Shown here one piece after another: positions 8,970 to 18,368 of a DNA stretch of 64,000 bases. The notes under the pieces were generated by a model, which was not told where the DNA came from, did no database searches, and saw nothing but the letters and a program-made list of their open reading frames with translations. Origin of the DNA: Pseudohoeflea suaedae. Its GTDB lineage: Bacteria; Pseudomonadota; Alphaproteobacteria; Rhizobiales; Rhizobiaceae. Made by a program: the position numbers and the translations under genes. Position 1 is the first letter of the stretch. Each line of letters begins with the position of its first letter. Where the stretch lies: contig NZ_SMSI01000001.1 of NCBI RefSeq assembly GCF_004354915.1, positions 806,001 to 870,000 of the forward strand. Direction: 5' to 3'.

Positions 8970-10057
8970 CTTGGCCCGCTCATACTCATGGGTTTCGACT
9001 TCAACTGATAAACGCGGTGCACAAGCTCCGCGACGGCTTTGTAGAACTCCGTGGGAATGAAGTTATCGACCGAGACTTGCGCAAACATGGATCGGGCGAG
9101 CGGGGGATCTTCAAAAACAGGAATTCCGTTCTCCTCCGCTATCTGCCTGATTTTCAGGGCAATCAGGTCCTGTCCCTTGGCGACGACCATGGGCGCGCCG
9201 TCCTGCCCGGCCACATAGCGCAGTGCGATGGCATAATGGGTCGGGTTCGCGATCACCAGTGTGGCGCGCGGCACCTGGGTCATCATGCGCTTGCGGGCGC
9301 GATCGCGGGCGAGGGAGCGTTGGCGCGCCTTCAGGATCGGGTCGCCGTCCGATTGCTTGACCTCGTCCTTGATCTCCTGCTTGGTCATCATCAGGTCGGT
9401 ATGCCAGGTGTAGCGGGTCCAGAAGACGTCAGCGACGGCGATGACGAGCGTGGCGATCAGGACGACGGTGATGATCTTGATCCCGAGACGTGCCATTTCG
9501 GGCGCAATGCCGCGGGGATCTGAAAACATGTCGGCGAGCACGCCGAAATAGTCGCCGCGCAGCACGACGCCGATAATGGCCGAAACCACCAGGATCTTTA
9601 TCAGCGATTTGCCGAATTCCACCAATCCCTTGGGGCCGAAGATGCGCTTGAAGCCGCCCAGCGGTGAAATGCGCTCCAGTTTCGGCTGAATGCGATCGAG
9701 CACCGGGCTCGGCATGTTCTGAAAGACCGATGCCGCCAGGCCGAACACCATGAACAGGGCGAAGGCCGGCAGCAGGACGCCGCCCGCCATCAGGAAGAGC
9801 TGCTGGAACAGCGCCATGGCGTCGCCGCCATTGTCCAGCCGGAAGTCGTCGGCCTTGGAAAACACGTCCTTGAGCTGCTCGGACAGCGATCCCGCAGCAT
9901 CGGGCAGGATGAAGACGGTGTAGAATAGGATGGCGAGCAGAGACGCGAAAATCGGCACCTCGCGGGAGAAGGGCACATTGCCCTTGTCCACCGCGTCGCG
10001 GATCTTCTTCTCGGTCGGTTGCTCTGTTTTGGAGTCCTTGTCGGGACTGTCAGCCAT
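8966..10057 (-). CDS. flhB: Flagellar export-gate protein FlhB
   Basis: FlhB is the substrate-specificity switch of the flagellar type III export apparatus. The 363-residue protein begins with the characteristic [20 protein letters not shown] segment, has four hydrophobic segments between about residues 33 and 210, and a cytoplasmic domain with the autocleavage motif N271-P-T-H274. Cleavage before P272 switches export from hook/rod to filament substrates. It follows fliG in the same operon after an 18-base gap and overlaps the small downstream gene. Confidence 0.97.
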   Translation of the reverse strand: MADSPDKDSKTEQPTEKKIRDAVDKGNVPFSREVPIFASLLAILFYTVFILPDAAGSLSEQLKDVFSKADDFRLDNGGDAMALFQQLFLMAGGVLLPAFALFMVFGLAASVFQNMPSPVLDRIQPKLERISPLGGFKRIFGPKGLVEFGKSLIKILVVSAIIGVVLRGDYFGVLADMFSDPRGIAPEMARLGIKIITVVLIATLVIAVADVFWTRYTWHTDLMMTKQEIKDEVKQSDGDPILKARQRSLARDRARKRMMTQVPRATLVIANPTHYAIALRYVAGQDGAPMVVAKGQDLIALKIRQIAEENGIPVFEDPPLARSMFAQVSVDNFIPTEFYKAVAELVHRVYQLKSKPMSMSGPR

Positions 10058-10075
10058 GGCCTACCGGCTTGCTGA

Positions 10076-11113
10076 TCAAGCCGCCTCTTGCGTCTGGGCC
10101 GTGTTTTCTTCGCGCAGGCTTAGCTGATTCTGACCCGCCAGACGAATGGCTTCCTGAGTGATGGTGCGTCGGGCAACGGCGATCTCGCGCGGATTGATGC
10201 CCTGGTCCCCTGCCGCGAGATCCGATTCGATCATGCGGCGCTGGCGTGCGCCGATCGCCGAGAGAATGGCTTCGCTCAGTTCCATCTCCGCTCCGCGAAG
10301 AGCCATGGTGATGACTTCGCCCGAAATGTCGTTGAACAGCGTCGAGCGGCTGCGCTGCGGCATGAGGCGGATATCGTCGAAGAGGAAGATGCGTGGACGA
10401 ACCTTTTCGACATCCTTCTTGCTGACGGTCTCGAGCTGGCCGAGAAGGGTGTCGACTTCCGGCTTCGAGAGTTCGTTCATGATCTCTGCAACCTTCGCGG
10501 TACCGGCGGATCCCTTCTCCGCATCGATCGTGGCGACGAGTTCCTCGACCCGGCGCTCGATGATCTCGGCGGCGCGCGGATTGACGTTCTTCATGTTGAC
10601 GGCGCGGTGCAGGATGGTCGCGCGGACTTCATCGGGCAGCTTCATCAGCGTCTTGCCGGCAAAGGCAGAGGGAAGCATGGAAACGATGTAGGCCGCCGTC
10701 TGCGGATGTTCCTTGGCGAGGAAGGCGCCGATCATGTCGGGGTCGCTGTCCTGCAGCCTTTCCCAGATGGTCTGTTCGAATGCCTGGAATTGCGTGCGGC
10801 GGCCGAGCAGGCCGTCAACCTCGTCCGGCGTCAGGCCTTCTTCGAGAATGCCTTCCATCGCCTTGGCATTGTCCATCAGGCCGGCGCCTTCGCTGAACAG
10901 GTCCTCGAATTCGTTGACGAGTTCGATAAGCTCCTGCGGCGGGATGGTGCGCAGCGCCTGTGCCTTCTTGATGATGGTCTGCAGTTCGTCCTGCTCGAAG
11001 AACTTCAGCAGCTTGCCCGCCACCGGCTTGCCCATGGCCAGGAGAACCGCGGCCGCCTTTTCCGGCGGGCTCAGCGGGGCTTCAAGTGCACCGGGGGCGT
11101 AGGCTTCCATCAT
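10076..11113 (-). CDS. fliG: Flagellar motor switch protein FliG
   Basis: FliG sits on the MS ring and transmits torque from the stator. The 345-residue protein shows the three FliG domains: an N-terminal FliF-binding part (SPPEKAAAVLLAMGKPVAGK), a middle domain with the EHPQT signature (AKEHPQTAAYIVSMLPS) and a C-terminal torque domain (FEDIR-like FDDIRLMPQRS with charged helix). It is transcribed with fliN upstream (one-base gap) and flhB downstream. Confidence 0.96.
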   Translation of the reverse strand: MMEAYAPGALEAPLSPPEKAAAVLLAMGKPVAGKLLKFFEQDELQTIIKKAQALRTIPPQELIELVNEFEDLFSEGAGLMDNAKAMEGILEEGLTPDEVDGLLGRRTQFQAFEQTIWERLQDSDPDMIGAFLAKEHPQTAAYIVSMLPSAFAGKTLMKLPDEVRATILHRAVNMKNVNPRAAEIIERRVEELVATIDAEKGSAGTAKVAEIMNELSKPEVDTLLGQLETVSKKDVEKVRPRIFLFDDIRLMPQRSRSTLFNDISGEVITMALRGAEMELSEAILSAIGARQRRMIESDLAAGDQGINPREIAVARRTITQEAIRLAGQNQLSLREENTAQTQEAA

Positions 11114-11114
11114 G

Positions 11115-11780
11115 TCAGTCCTTCTTGGCAGGCGCGCCGTAAACTTCGATCATCCGAACGCCGAAGCGGGTTTCGTCGGTTTCGAGAACGGTAATCTCAC
11201 CGCGGCCGATAAGCTTGCCGTTGACGGTGATCTCGACGGGTTCGCCGATCTTGCGGTCGAGCGCGATCGTCGCGCCTTCCGAGAGGTCCATCAGCGAGGA
11301 AACGGACATGCGGCTGGTCCCGAGGATGATCTGGACGTCGACCGGAATGTCGAGCACCACATCGGCCCGGGTGGCTTCACCCGTGGGGCCGAGCTTCTGC
11401 GCGGGGTGAGACGTCTCGGCCGCGCCGAAATCGCCTCCGAATGCATTCGCCCCGCCACCGAAACCTCCGGTGCCGGCACCGAAGTCGCCGCCGAAATCGC
11501 CACCGGGGGCCGGGAAGTCGGCTTCGGCGCCGCTATCCTCGAGGCCGAAGGGATCATTCAGGCCGCTGGCCTCCGGCTCGGCGGCAAAATCGCTACCGAA
11601 GTCGCTCCCGAAATCCGCCATGTTGGCGCCGCCTGCACTGTCGTCATCCACGATTGGAAGTTCTCCCGCGTCCTTCTTCAACACACCGCGAAGCCCGTCG
11701 ACCTGCTGGTCGATATCGGTTTCCTCTCCGCGGAGCGGGGAAGTATCGGGGAAATCGTCGAGTGGGTTCTCTTTGGCCAT
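11115..11780 (-). CDS. fliN: Flagellar motor switch protein FliN with extended low-complexity N-terminus
   Basis: The last 80 or so residues are the SpoA/FliN domain ([20 protein letters not shown] to [11 protein letters not shown]), the C-ring component that docks the FliH/FliI ATPase complex. The protein is 221 residues, longer than the enteric form of about 137. The extra N-terminal 130 residues are acidic and Gly/Phe/Asp rich, with reiterated FGSDF and GGDF units, probably disordered. The gene lies between fliM and fliG. Confidence 0.94.
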   Translation of the reverse strand: MAKENPLDDFPDTSPLRGEETDIDQQVDGLRGVLKKDAGELPIVDDDSAGGANMADFGSDFGSDFAAEPEASGLNDPFGLEDSGAEADFPAPGGDFGGDFGAGTGGFGGGANAFGGDFGAAETSHPAQKLGPTGEATRADVVLDIPVDVQIILGTSRMSVSSLMDLSEGATIALDRKIGEPVEITVNGKLIGRGEITVLETDETRFGVRMIEVYGAPAKKD

Positions 11781-11833
11781 GGCTACTTATCCGATCTCAA
11801 GCTTGCCCGGACCCTGCGCTGGGGCAAAACTGT

Positions 11834-12871
11834 TCAGGTAAAGGCGGCGCGCCAGTTCTCATCAACACCCGTGGGGTCCTCGATGCGAACCATGTAGCGC
11901 TGACCGGTCCGCCCCAGGGCGCAATTGTAGATGTCCTTGCCATTTCCCCCCAGAATGACCCGTGCACCGGTCTCCTCGGGGAACGCCAGCACGTCGCCGG
12001 GCTGAAGCCGGCTGATGTCGGCCAGGCGCATCTGGTCGAGCGCAATGCGTGCCTCGAGCCTCACATCGGAGCGCACGACACGTTTGCTCAGTCGCTCGCG
12101 CCAGTCGCTCTGCGCCTTGGCTTCGTCGTCCTTGATGGTGGCGCGCTTGACCGGCTTCGTCTTGAGAAGCTGCTCCTGAGGCGCGATGAAATAGGCAACG
12201 GTCGAGCTGCCCGCGAACTCGATCTCGAAGCCGATGGCCGCGGCGTGACAATCGGGTGCGGGATCATCGATCTCTTCCGGTACCACCGCTGAAGGCGCGT
12301 CGACGTTTGCCTTCAGGGGTTCGCCGGCCTGGCTCACAGCCGATGCCACGACGTCGCTCAGATTCTCGAATATCACCAGCGACATGTCGAGCTCGATGGC
12401 CGACAAGGGGCGGGTGACGGCCTCGATCGTCTCGGGGTCCGCGCCGCCCAACAGGCACTCGACCAGTCCTATGACCAGTGGCGCGCCACAGAAATAGCTT
12501 ACCTCATCGGCCCATTTGCGCACATGGCCGGTGCAGTAGACGGAGCCGTCTATGAGTTCCGCCCAGAGTTCGCGACGGCGTCCCATGCGGATCTTGCCGG
12601 GGCGGACATCGATTTCGAGACCGGTGGAGAGCTGCAGCATTTCCTCGAGCGCAGGCCCGAGTGCCTGCTGGAACATCACGCCGCGTTCGTGCATCTGGCT
12701 TGAAGTGCCGAGCCGGCCGACCATTCGATCCACCAGGCTTGCGGGAAGGGCAGCCGGACGGCGTGGAGCCGCATTGGATGCAGGCCCGACGCTTTCGGAA
12801 GCCATTTGCGTCGCGGCTTCCGTCGCTCCGGCGATCGGCTCCTCAACCGTGGTGTCTTCGGTCTCGCTCAT
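11834..12871 (-). CDS. fliM: Flagellar motor switch protein FliM (divergent)
   Basis: FliM is the CheY-P-binding layer of the C-ring. The 345-residue protein is placed by its C-terminal SpoA-like domain (around residues 265-345, ISRLQPGDVLAFPEE), the middle FliM fold and its position between motA and fliN. ATG 12871, one base from the motA stop, is preferred over an upstream in-frame start at 12898 that would run into motA. The canonical N-terminal CheY-binding motif (LSQxEIDxLL) is not visible; the first 45 residues are acidic and Ala/Pro rich instead. Confidence 0.9.
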   Translation of the reverse strand: MSETEDTTVEEPIAGATEAATQMASESVGPASNAAPRRPAALPASLVDRMVGRLGTSSQMHERGVMFQQALGPALEEMLQLSTGLEIDVRPGKIRMGRRRELWAELIDGSVYCTGHVRKWADEVSYFCGAPLVIGLVECLLGGADPETIEAVTRPLSAIELDMSLVIFENLSDVVASAVSQAGEPLKANVDAPSAVVPEEIDDPAPDCHAAAIGFEIEFAGSSTVAYFIAPQEQLLKTKPVKRATIKDDEAKAQSDWRERLSKRVVRSDVRLEARIALDQMRLADISRLQPGDVLAFPEETGARVILGGNGKDIYNCALGRTGQRYMVRIEDPTGVDENWRAAFT

Positions 12872-12872
12872 G

Positions 12873-13751
12873 TCAAGCCGCCTTGGCGTCGCTGCCACCG
12901 CCCGGGTTCATCATCTCCTGCTCGACCGCATCGATGGAGGGGCGCTCGTAGGCGGAGATGGTCTTGCGGCCATGCTCGAGCGCCACCTGCGGAACCGAGC
13001 CGTTCATGTAGGCGATCAGGGTCTGCTTGACGATCGTGTAGAGGCGGTTCTGCTTGGTACGGACCACCTTGATGTTGTTGGCGATCGGCGTGAAGATCGA
13101 ATAGGACAGGAAGATGCCGAGCATCGTGCCCACGAGCGCCGCGCCGATCTTGCCGCCCAGGACTTCCGGCGATTCATTGATGGCGCCCATTGCCTTGATG
13201 ACCCCGAGAACGGCCGCCACGATGCCGATGGCCGGGCAGGATTCCGACATCACCGACATGGCGTTGTAGGTCTTGAGCTTGTCGGCCGAGATCGTCTGGA
13301 TCTCTTCCTCCATCAGCGCCTCGATCTCGTGCGGACGGGCATTGCCGATGATGATCAGACGCACATAATCGCAGATGAATGCGGTCAGTTCCTTGTTTTT
13401 CAGTACCGTCGGTGCAGCCTGGAACAGCTCGCTTTCTTCCGGATTGTCGATATGGGCTTCGATCTCGTTACGCGAGCGCGTGCGCAGGTCGCGCATCAGC
13501 ATGTAGAGGATCGAGAGCGTGTCGAGATATTGCCGCTCTTTCGGGACCGCGTGCTTGAAGGCCTCGCCGAGTGCCTTGCCGGTATCCTTGATGGTCTTGA
13601 TCGGGTTCGACATGATGAAGCCGCCGATCGCAGCGCCGCCGATGATGACGAGCTCGAAGGGTTGCATGAGGACGTCGAGATGTCCGCCCATCGCCATGTA
13701 GCCGCCGAGAATGCAGCCCAGCGTGATCACGAGGCCGATGATGATATTCAT
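12873..13751 (-). CDS. motA: Flagellar stator protein MotA
   Basis: The 292-residue membrane protein has four predicted segments (about 1-20, 33-50, 170-192 and 203-225) and a cytoplasmic loop with conserved Arg/Glu charges ([14 protein letters not shown], about 87-100). P173 occurs in the [12 protein letters not shown] segment near the proton path. Together with MotB it forms the proton-driven stator. It is the first gene of the minus-strand switch operon. A CAAG-N10-TACTCA promoter-like element lies at 13784-13803, about 35 bases upstream. Confidence 0.95.
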   Translation of the reverse strand: MNIIIGLVITLGCILGGYMAMGGHLDVLMQPFELVIIGGAAIGGFIMSNPIKTIKDTGKALGEAFKHAVPKERQYLDTLSILYMLMRDLRTRSRNEIEAHIDNPEESELFQAAPTVLKNKELTAFICDYVRLIIIGNARPHEIEALMEEEIQTISADKLKTYNAMSVMSESCPAIGIVAAVLGVIKAMGAINESPEVLGGKIGAALVGTMLGIFLSYSIFTPIANNIKVVRTKQNRLYTIVKQTLIAYMNGSVPQVALEHGRKTISAYERPSIDAVEQEMMNPGGGSDAKAA

Positions 13752-13783
13752 GCCAGAGACCGCCTATCCAAATTGCGTCTCTT

Positions 13784-13803
13784 TGAGTACGTCGCCAGCC
13801 TTG
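13784..13803 (-). promoter_or_regulatory. Candidate class-II promoter of the motA-fliM-fliN-fliG-flhB operon
   Basis: Read on the minus strand: ACACAAG (CAAG complement at 13800-13803), ten bases, then TACTCA (13789-13784). The hexamer lacks the final T but keeps spacing and TA. motA starts 33 bases downstream. Confidence 0.5.
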
Positions 13804-13859
13804 TGTGAAGCTGAATCCTACACTCTCGTAACCATAGACTTTAAACGATCAGCCTCGCG

Positions 13860-13879
13860 CAAGACTTTTGCCTTATTCT
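13860..13879 (+). promoter_or_regulatory. Candidate class-II promoter of the flgF-fliI operon
   Basis: GCGCAAG (CAAG 13860-13863), ten bases, TATTCT (13874-13879), 71 bases before the GTG start of the DUF1217-like gene. It is divergent from the motA copy at 13784, forming a back-to-back promoter pair. Confidence 0.6.
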
Positions 13880-13950
13880 GGAACATGCCGACTGTGGGGA
13901 GTCCGGCTGCATGAAGTGGCAGCTCCAATTTGGCGGCGGAGGTAAAAGGC

Positions 13951-14733
13951 GTGACGACGACCTATACGAATTATCGGCTGATCACCGCGGATATAGACCG
14001 GTCGATCGAACGGATTTCGCAGCAGCCTCAGGTGCAGCGCGAGACCGAATACTATTTGTCCAGAATCGGCGACATCAAGTCGATCGACGATTTCATGTCC
14101 GATGACCGCATCTACACCTACGCGATGAAGGCCTTCGGGCTCGAGGACATGACCTATGCCAAGGCCTTCATGCGCAAGGTGTTGACGGAAGGCATCGACA
14201 ACGACGACGCTTTCGCCAACCAGCTCTCCGACAACAAGTACAAGGCATTCGCCGAGGCTTTCAACTTCAACCGCTACGGCGAAACCGCCACGGTGTTCAC
14301 CCGCGCCCAGCAGGGTGCGGTGGACATGTACATGCGCCAGACGCTCGAGGAGGAAGCCGGTACCGACGATACAGGTGTCCGGCTGGCGCTCTACTTCGAA
14401 CGCAATGCATCCGACTTGACGTCCGCCTTCTCGATCATGGCCGACGAGGCGTTGTACCGCGTGGTGCGAACCGTGCTTGGCCTCTCCGACGCCTTTGCCG
14501 CAGGCGACATCGACAAGCAGGCGGCGTATCTCGAGGACAAGCTGGACCTCGGCGATTTTCAGGACCCGGAAAAGCTCGGCACCTTCCTGCAGCGATTCAC
14601 CATCATGTGGGATCTTGAAAACAGTTCCAGCAGCCTCGGGACGTCCAGCCTCTTGATGTCGTCCTCGTCGGGTTTCGACATTTCGCCCGACCTGATGCTC
14701 ACGCTCAACAACCTGAAACTCGGAGGCCGCTGA
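13951..14733 (+). CDS. DUF1217-family flagellar-cluster protein
   Basis: The 260-residue protein begins the long flgF-fliP operon. GTG 13951 is chosen because GGAGG ends eight bases upstream; an in-frame TTG at 13930 lies before that site. The sequence is helical and repetitive in pattern (TYTNYRLITADIDRSIERIS; FNFNRYGE; two segments starting RxxLYFERN and AFxxGDI), which I associate with the DUF1217 family. It has no signal peptide and a Ser-rich stretch before the C-terminus. The stop overlaps the flgF ATG by one base. Its exact function is unknown. Confidence 0.8.
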   Translation: MTTTYTNYRLITADIDRSIERISQQPQVQRETEYYLSRIGDIKSIDDFMSDDRIYTYAMKAFGLEDMTYAKAFMRKVLTEGIDNDDAFANQLSDNKYKAFAEAFNFNRYGETATVFTRAQQGAVDMYMRQTLEEEAGTDDTGVRLALYFERNASDLTSAFSIMADEALYRVVRTVLGLSDAFAAGDIDKQAAYLEDKLDLGDFQDPEKLGTFLQRFTIMWDLENSSSSLGTSSLLMSSSSGFDISPDLMLTLNNLKLGGR

Positions 14734-15458
14734 TGCAGACCTCGCTCTATGTCGGACTGTCGTCGCAGCTTGCGCTCGAACGCCGGCTGAACACGATCGC
14801 CGACAACGTCGCCAATGCCAACACGACCGGCTTCCGGGCGACCGAGATCAAGTTCGACGAAGTGGTGCAGGACCTCGGCGCGGCCGATGTCTCCTATGTC
14901 AACGAGGGCAACGAGTTCCTCTCGACCATGAATGGCGGCTTCGCAAAGACCGGCAATCCCTTCGATTTCGCCATTTCCGGAGATGGCTGGTTTCAGCTCG
15001 AAACGCCCAATGGCAACGTTCTGACCCGCGACGGAAGGTTCAATCTTTCGCCTGCCGGGGAACTGGTCAACGTCGATGGCTATCCGGTGCTCGACGTCGG
15101 TGGCGCCCCCATCCAGCTCAATCCGAACGCGGATGCACCGAAGGTCGGCAAGGATGGCGGTATCTATCAGAACAATGCGCGTGTCGCACAGATCGGCCTC
15201 TACACCGCCGACGTGAACGCCGGTTTTGTCCGCGCCGGCTCGCTCGGCATCATCACCGCCGACCAGCCGGAACCGGTTGTCGATCGTACCGATATCGGCG
15301 TGACGCAGGGCTTCCTCGAAGAATCCAACGTCAATCCGGTTTCCGAGATGACCCAGCTCATCATGGTCTCTCGCGCGTTCGAGAATTCCTCGATCATGAT
15401 GCGCGATACCGAGGAAACCCTCAAGGAAGCCATCAAGACGCTCGGTAACGGGCGCTGA
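14733..15458 (+). CDS. flgF: Flagellar proximal rod protein FlgF
   Basis: FlgF is one of the proximal rod proteins. At 241 residues it has the rod/hook N-terminal signature with internal ANTTGFRATEIKF and the C-terminal rod/hook motif (GFLEESNVNPVSEMTQLI). The N-terminus MQTSLYVGLSSQLALERRLN matches FlgF rather than FlgG. It is translationally linked to both neighbours: ATG overlaps the upstream stop and its own stop overlaps the fliI ATG. Confidence 0.93.
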   Translation: MQTSLYVGLSSQLALERRLNTIADNVANANTTGFRATEIKFDEVVQDLGAADVSYVNEGNEFLSTMNGGFAKTGNPFDFAISGDGWFQLETPNGNVLTRDGRFNLSPAGELVNVDGYPVLDVGGAPIQLNPNADAPKVGKDGGIYQNNARVAQIGLYTADVNAGFVRAGSLGIITADQPEPVVDRTDIGVTQGFLEESNVNPVSEMTQLIMVSRAFENSSIMMRDTEETLKEAIKTLGNGR

Positions 15459-16906
15459 TGAACCGTTCGGGGGAGGCCATGGGACTTCAGAAGCAGACGC
15501 GACTGGAGACGGGAACGGAGTCCTCCTCCGCCTCCGGCCTCGCCACACTCGCATCCCGCATTTCCCATTTCTCCCGCCCCGACAATGCCATCGAGATTTC
15601 CGGCAAGGTAACGGCCGCCGCAGCCGGCCGTTACACGATCGCCGGCCTGTCGCGCCACCTGCGCCTGGGCGATCTCGTCGAATTCCGCAGTGGCCCCAAG
15701 CGCAGGCTGGCTGAAGTCGTCCGCCTCGATCCTCAGGAGGCGATCGTCTGCCCGATCGAGGGAACCGCGGGCGAGGCGGCAGCCTCCATCGGTGAACGGG
15801 TGTGGCGGCGCGGTCCTTTCATGCTGTCGCCCGACGAAAGCTGGTGCGGTCGCACGATCAATGCGCTCGGCGAGCCGGTCGACGGGCTCGGTCCGCTATG
15901 CAAGGGCGTGTCCGAACGCCCTCTCGACGCCGCCCCGCCGCAGTCGATGAAGCGCGATCGTGTGACAACTGCCATCCGCACCGGGGTGAAGGTCGTCGAT
16001 ATCTTCGCGCCGCTCTGCCGCGGGCAGCGCATGGGCGTTTTCGCCGGGTCCGGTGTCGGCAAGTCGACGCTCCTGTCCATGTTTGCGCGTGCCGCCGATT
16101 TCGACCGTGCGGTCATCGCCCTCGTCGGCGAACGCGGCCGCGAGGTCCGGGAATTCATCGAGGATACTCTCGGCGAGAACATGAAGAAGACGGTCGCAGT
16201 CGTGGCGACCAGCGACGAGAGCCCGATGTTGCGCCGGATGGCGCCGCTGACCGCCATGACGATCGCCGAGCACTTCCGCGACAAGGGCGAAAACGTGCTT
16301 CTCGTGGTCGATAGCCTGACGCGTTATGCGCATGCGCTGCGCGAGGTCGGCATGGCGTCCGGCGAGCCGCCTGTCGCGCGCGGCTATCCGGCTTCGGTCT
16401 TCACCGCGCTTCCCGGCCTTCTCGAACGGGCGGGGCCGGGACAGGAAGGAACGGGGGCCATCACTGCGATCGTTTCCGTGCTTGTGGACGGCGACAATCA
16501 CAATGACCCGGTAGCCGACGCCGCCCGCGGCATTCTGGACGGGCATCTGGTCCTCGACCGGAGGCTGGCGGACGAGGGGCGTTACCCGCCGGTCAATCCG
16601 CTCACCTCGATCTCGCGTCTGGCGCGTAAGGCGTGGAAGGGCGACGAGGAGAAGCTCGCGCTCAGGCTCAAGGCGCTCATTCACAAGTTCGAGGAAACCT
16701 CGGACCTCAGACTGATCGGCGGATACCGCGCCGGAACGGACGCCGAGCTGGACATGGCGGTCAAGCAGACGCCGGTGATCTACGAGATACTCAGACAGGG
16801 CCCGGACGATCCTCCGAGCCCAGACGCATTCGGGGAACTTGCGGAAGCAATGAAGCAGGCTGCGGGGATAGCGGCCGCTGCGGGGCAAAAGGACAGGAAA
16901 GGCTAG
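15458..16906 (+). CDS. fliI: Flagellum-specific export ATPase FliI
   Basis: The 482-residue F1-beta-like ATPase powers unfolding and delivery of export substrates. Walker A is AGSGVGKST at residues 196-204. Walker B is LLVVDSLTRYA, and ERGREVREF precedes it. An alternative start at 15479 lies only two bases after a GGGGGAGG tract, which is too tight, so 15458 (overlapping the flgF stop) is kept. FliH- and FliJ-like partners are encoded elsewhere in the window (28897 and 43556). Confidence 0.96.
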   Translation: MNRSGEAMGLQKQTRLETGTESSSASGLATLASRISHFSRPDNAIEISGKVTAAAAGRYTIAGLSRHLRLGDLVEFRSGPKRRLAEVVRLDPQEAIVCPIEGTAGEAAASIGERVWRRGPFMLSPDESWCGRTINALGEPVDGLGPLCKGVSERPLDAAPPQSMKRDRVTTAIRTGVKVVDIFAPLCRGQRMGVFAGSGVGKSTLLSMFARAADFDRAVIALVGERGREVREFIEDTLGENMKKTVAVVATSDESPMLRRMAPLTAMTIAEHFRDKGENVLLVVDSLTRYAHALREVGMASGEPPVARGYPASVFTALPGLLERAGPGQEGTGAITAIVSVLVDGDNHNDPVADAARGILDGHLVLDRRLADEGRYPPVNPLTSISRLARKAWKGDEEKLALRLKALIHKFEETSDLRLIGGYRAGTDAELDMAVKQTPVIYEILRQGPDDPPSPDAFGELAEAMKQAAGIAAAAGQKDRKG

Positions 16907-16912
16907 GCGGGG

Positions 16913-17476
16913 ATGTCAGACTTGGGGGCAAAGGCCGGGGCCGTGGACGAGGCCGGGCGGCTTTTCGACAGGCGCAGCAGCGGTGACCGCGTGCTCGTTT
17001 TCTCGGGCTTCGCGCTGGCTGCGGCGGCCGCGCTCTTTCCATGGTTCGTTTTCTTCAACCAGGACCGTTTCGACATCACCGTCATGCCCTGGGACGAGAA
17101 CCGCGACCTCCCCGAGAAGCCGGCCATGCAGATCAATTCGATCTCTCCGCTCGCCCTGACCGATGGAGACAGCGGCACCATGTCCGCCGAAAAGCTCTTC
17201 GATCCGATCACCACCGCGACGGTCGGCGATGCCGCGGAAGGCGGCGGCCTGACGTCCGATGCCGTCAACGCCTCTCTCGACCAGGATTTTCCAGGCGCGC
17301 CGAGCTACCAGCTCCTTCACGTCGCCAACGGCCGCGCGCTCATCGAGGATCGCTCGGGCATGTATCTCATCCAGGTGGGCTCTCCGCTGCCGGACAACTC
17401 CATCCTCACGGCGATGGAGGAGCGTGACGGAAAATGGGTCCTCATCACCTCGAATGGCGATGAAGTCGGCGAATAG
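16913..17476 (+). CDS. Conserved hypothetical single-pass membrane protein in flagellar operon
   Basis: The 187-residue protein is encoded six bases after fliI. It has a cytoplasmic N-terminus with Arg/Lys before one membrane segment (about residues 28-45, VLVFSGFALAAAAALFPWFVF). The periplasmic part has a compact beta-like C-terminal region (SYQLLHVANGRALIEDRSGM... ILTAMEERDGKWVLI). I do not recognise a family; the gene appears specific to rhizobial flagellar operons. An extra export or rod-assembly factor is plausible only by context. Confidence 0.75.
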   Translation: MSDLGAKAGAVDEAGRLFDRRSSGDRVLVFSGFALAAAAALFPWFVFFNQDRFDITVMPWDENRDLPEKPAMQINSISPLALTDGDSGTMSAEKLFDPITTATVGDAAEGGGLTSDAVNASLDQDFPGAPSYQLLHVANGRALIEDRSGMYLIQVGSPLPDNSILTAMEERDGKWVLITSNGDEVGE

Positions 17477-17518
17477 CCGGACGCGACAGCCGCGGCGGAC
17501 GAAGCCGCAAGTTACACA

Positions 17519-17538
17519 CAAGCCTAGCTGCATAGTCT
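17519..17538 (+). promoter_or_regulatory. Candidate internal class-II promoter upstream of flgB
   Basis: ACACAAG (CAAG 17519-17522), ten bases, TAGTCT (17533-17538). The flgB ATG is 24 bases downstream. It lies in the 86-base gap after the hypothetical gene at 16913, so flgB-fliP could be transcribed separately. Confidence 0.55.
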
Positions 17539-17562
17539 GCGCTGTAAGAAGGGGATATCTTC

Positions 17563-17946
17563 ATGCAGCCGATCCAGCTATTCGATCTCGCATCCAAGCA
17601 GGCCCACTGGTTGACGGTCCGGCAGACGGTCGTTGCCGGCAACATCGCCAACGCCAACACGCCGAGCTACCAGGCTCGCGACGTGGCTGCTTTCGATGCG
17701 GTGTTGCAGGAGACCGGCATGCGGATGGCGGCGACCAGGCCCGGCCACATGACGGAAGACCCGATCCGCAGCTCGGTCAGCCAGAGTTCCCAGATTCAGG
17801 ACGGTGTCGAGATCCTGCCTTCGGGCAATACGGTGTCGCTGCCGGACGAGATCGCCAAGACCTCCGAGATCAAGCGGCAGTATGAAATCAATGCCGGTCT
17901 CGTCAAAAGCTTCCACCGCATGATGCTGATGACGGTGAAGAGCTGA
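17563..17946 (+). CDS. flgB: Flagellar proximal rod protein FlgB
   Basis: The 127-residue protein has the rod-protein N-terminal motif [18 protein letters not shown] (about residues 25-42). It forms the proximal rod with FlgC and FlgF on the FliE base. The gene is preceded by its own CAAG-N10-TAGTCT promoter (17519-17538), 24 bases before the ATG, with AGAAGGGG as ribosome site. flgC follows after two bases. Confidence 0.95.
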   Translation: MQPIQLFDLASKQAHWLTVRQTVVAGNIANANTPSYQARDVAAFDAVLQETGMRMAATRPGHMTEDPIRSSVSQSSQIQDGVEILPSGNTVSLPDEIAKTSEIKRQYEINAGLVKSFHRMMLMTVKS

Positions 17947-17948
17947 GC

Positions 17949-18368
17949 ATGGTTGATCCTCTCACCCTTTCCTCGAAGATCGCTTCGTCCGGGCTGAAGG
18001 CTCAGGAGACGCGCCTTCGCATCGTGTCGGAAAACCTCGCCAATGCCGAATCCACCGGCTCGACGCCGGGGGCCGACGCCTATCGCCGCAAGACGATCTC
18101 CTTTTCCTGGGAGCTCGATCGGGCAAGCGGTGCGGCGATGGCTCGCGTCGAGCGTCTCGGCGAGGATCAGTCCGCCTTCGACGTCGAGTTCGATCCGAGC
18201 CACCCGGCGGCAGACGCCAACGGCATGGTCAAGCAGCCGAACGTCAACATGCTCATCGAACTCGCCGATATGCGCGAGGCAAACCGAACCTACGAGGCCA
18301 ACCTGCAGACGATCAAGCAGACGCGGGAACTGGTCTCCATGACACTTGATCTGTTGAGGCCGTCATAA
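17949..18368 (+). CDS. flgC: Flagellar proximal rod protein FlgC
   Basis: The 139-residue rod protein has an N-terminal helix ([20 protein letters not shown]), the ENLANAEST motif and the conserved C-terminal helix ([20 protein letters not shown]). It is co-translated with fliE: the TAA stop shares an A with the fliE ATG. Confidence 0.95.
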   Translation: MVDPLTLSSKIASSGLKAQETRLRIVSENLANAESTGSTPGADAYRRKTISFSWELDRASGAAMARVERLGEDQSAFDVEFDPSHPAADANGMVKQPNVNMLIELADMREANRTYEANLQTIKQTRELVSMTLDLLRPS

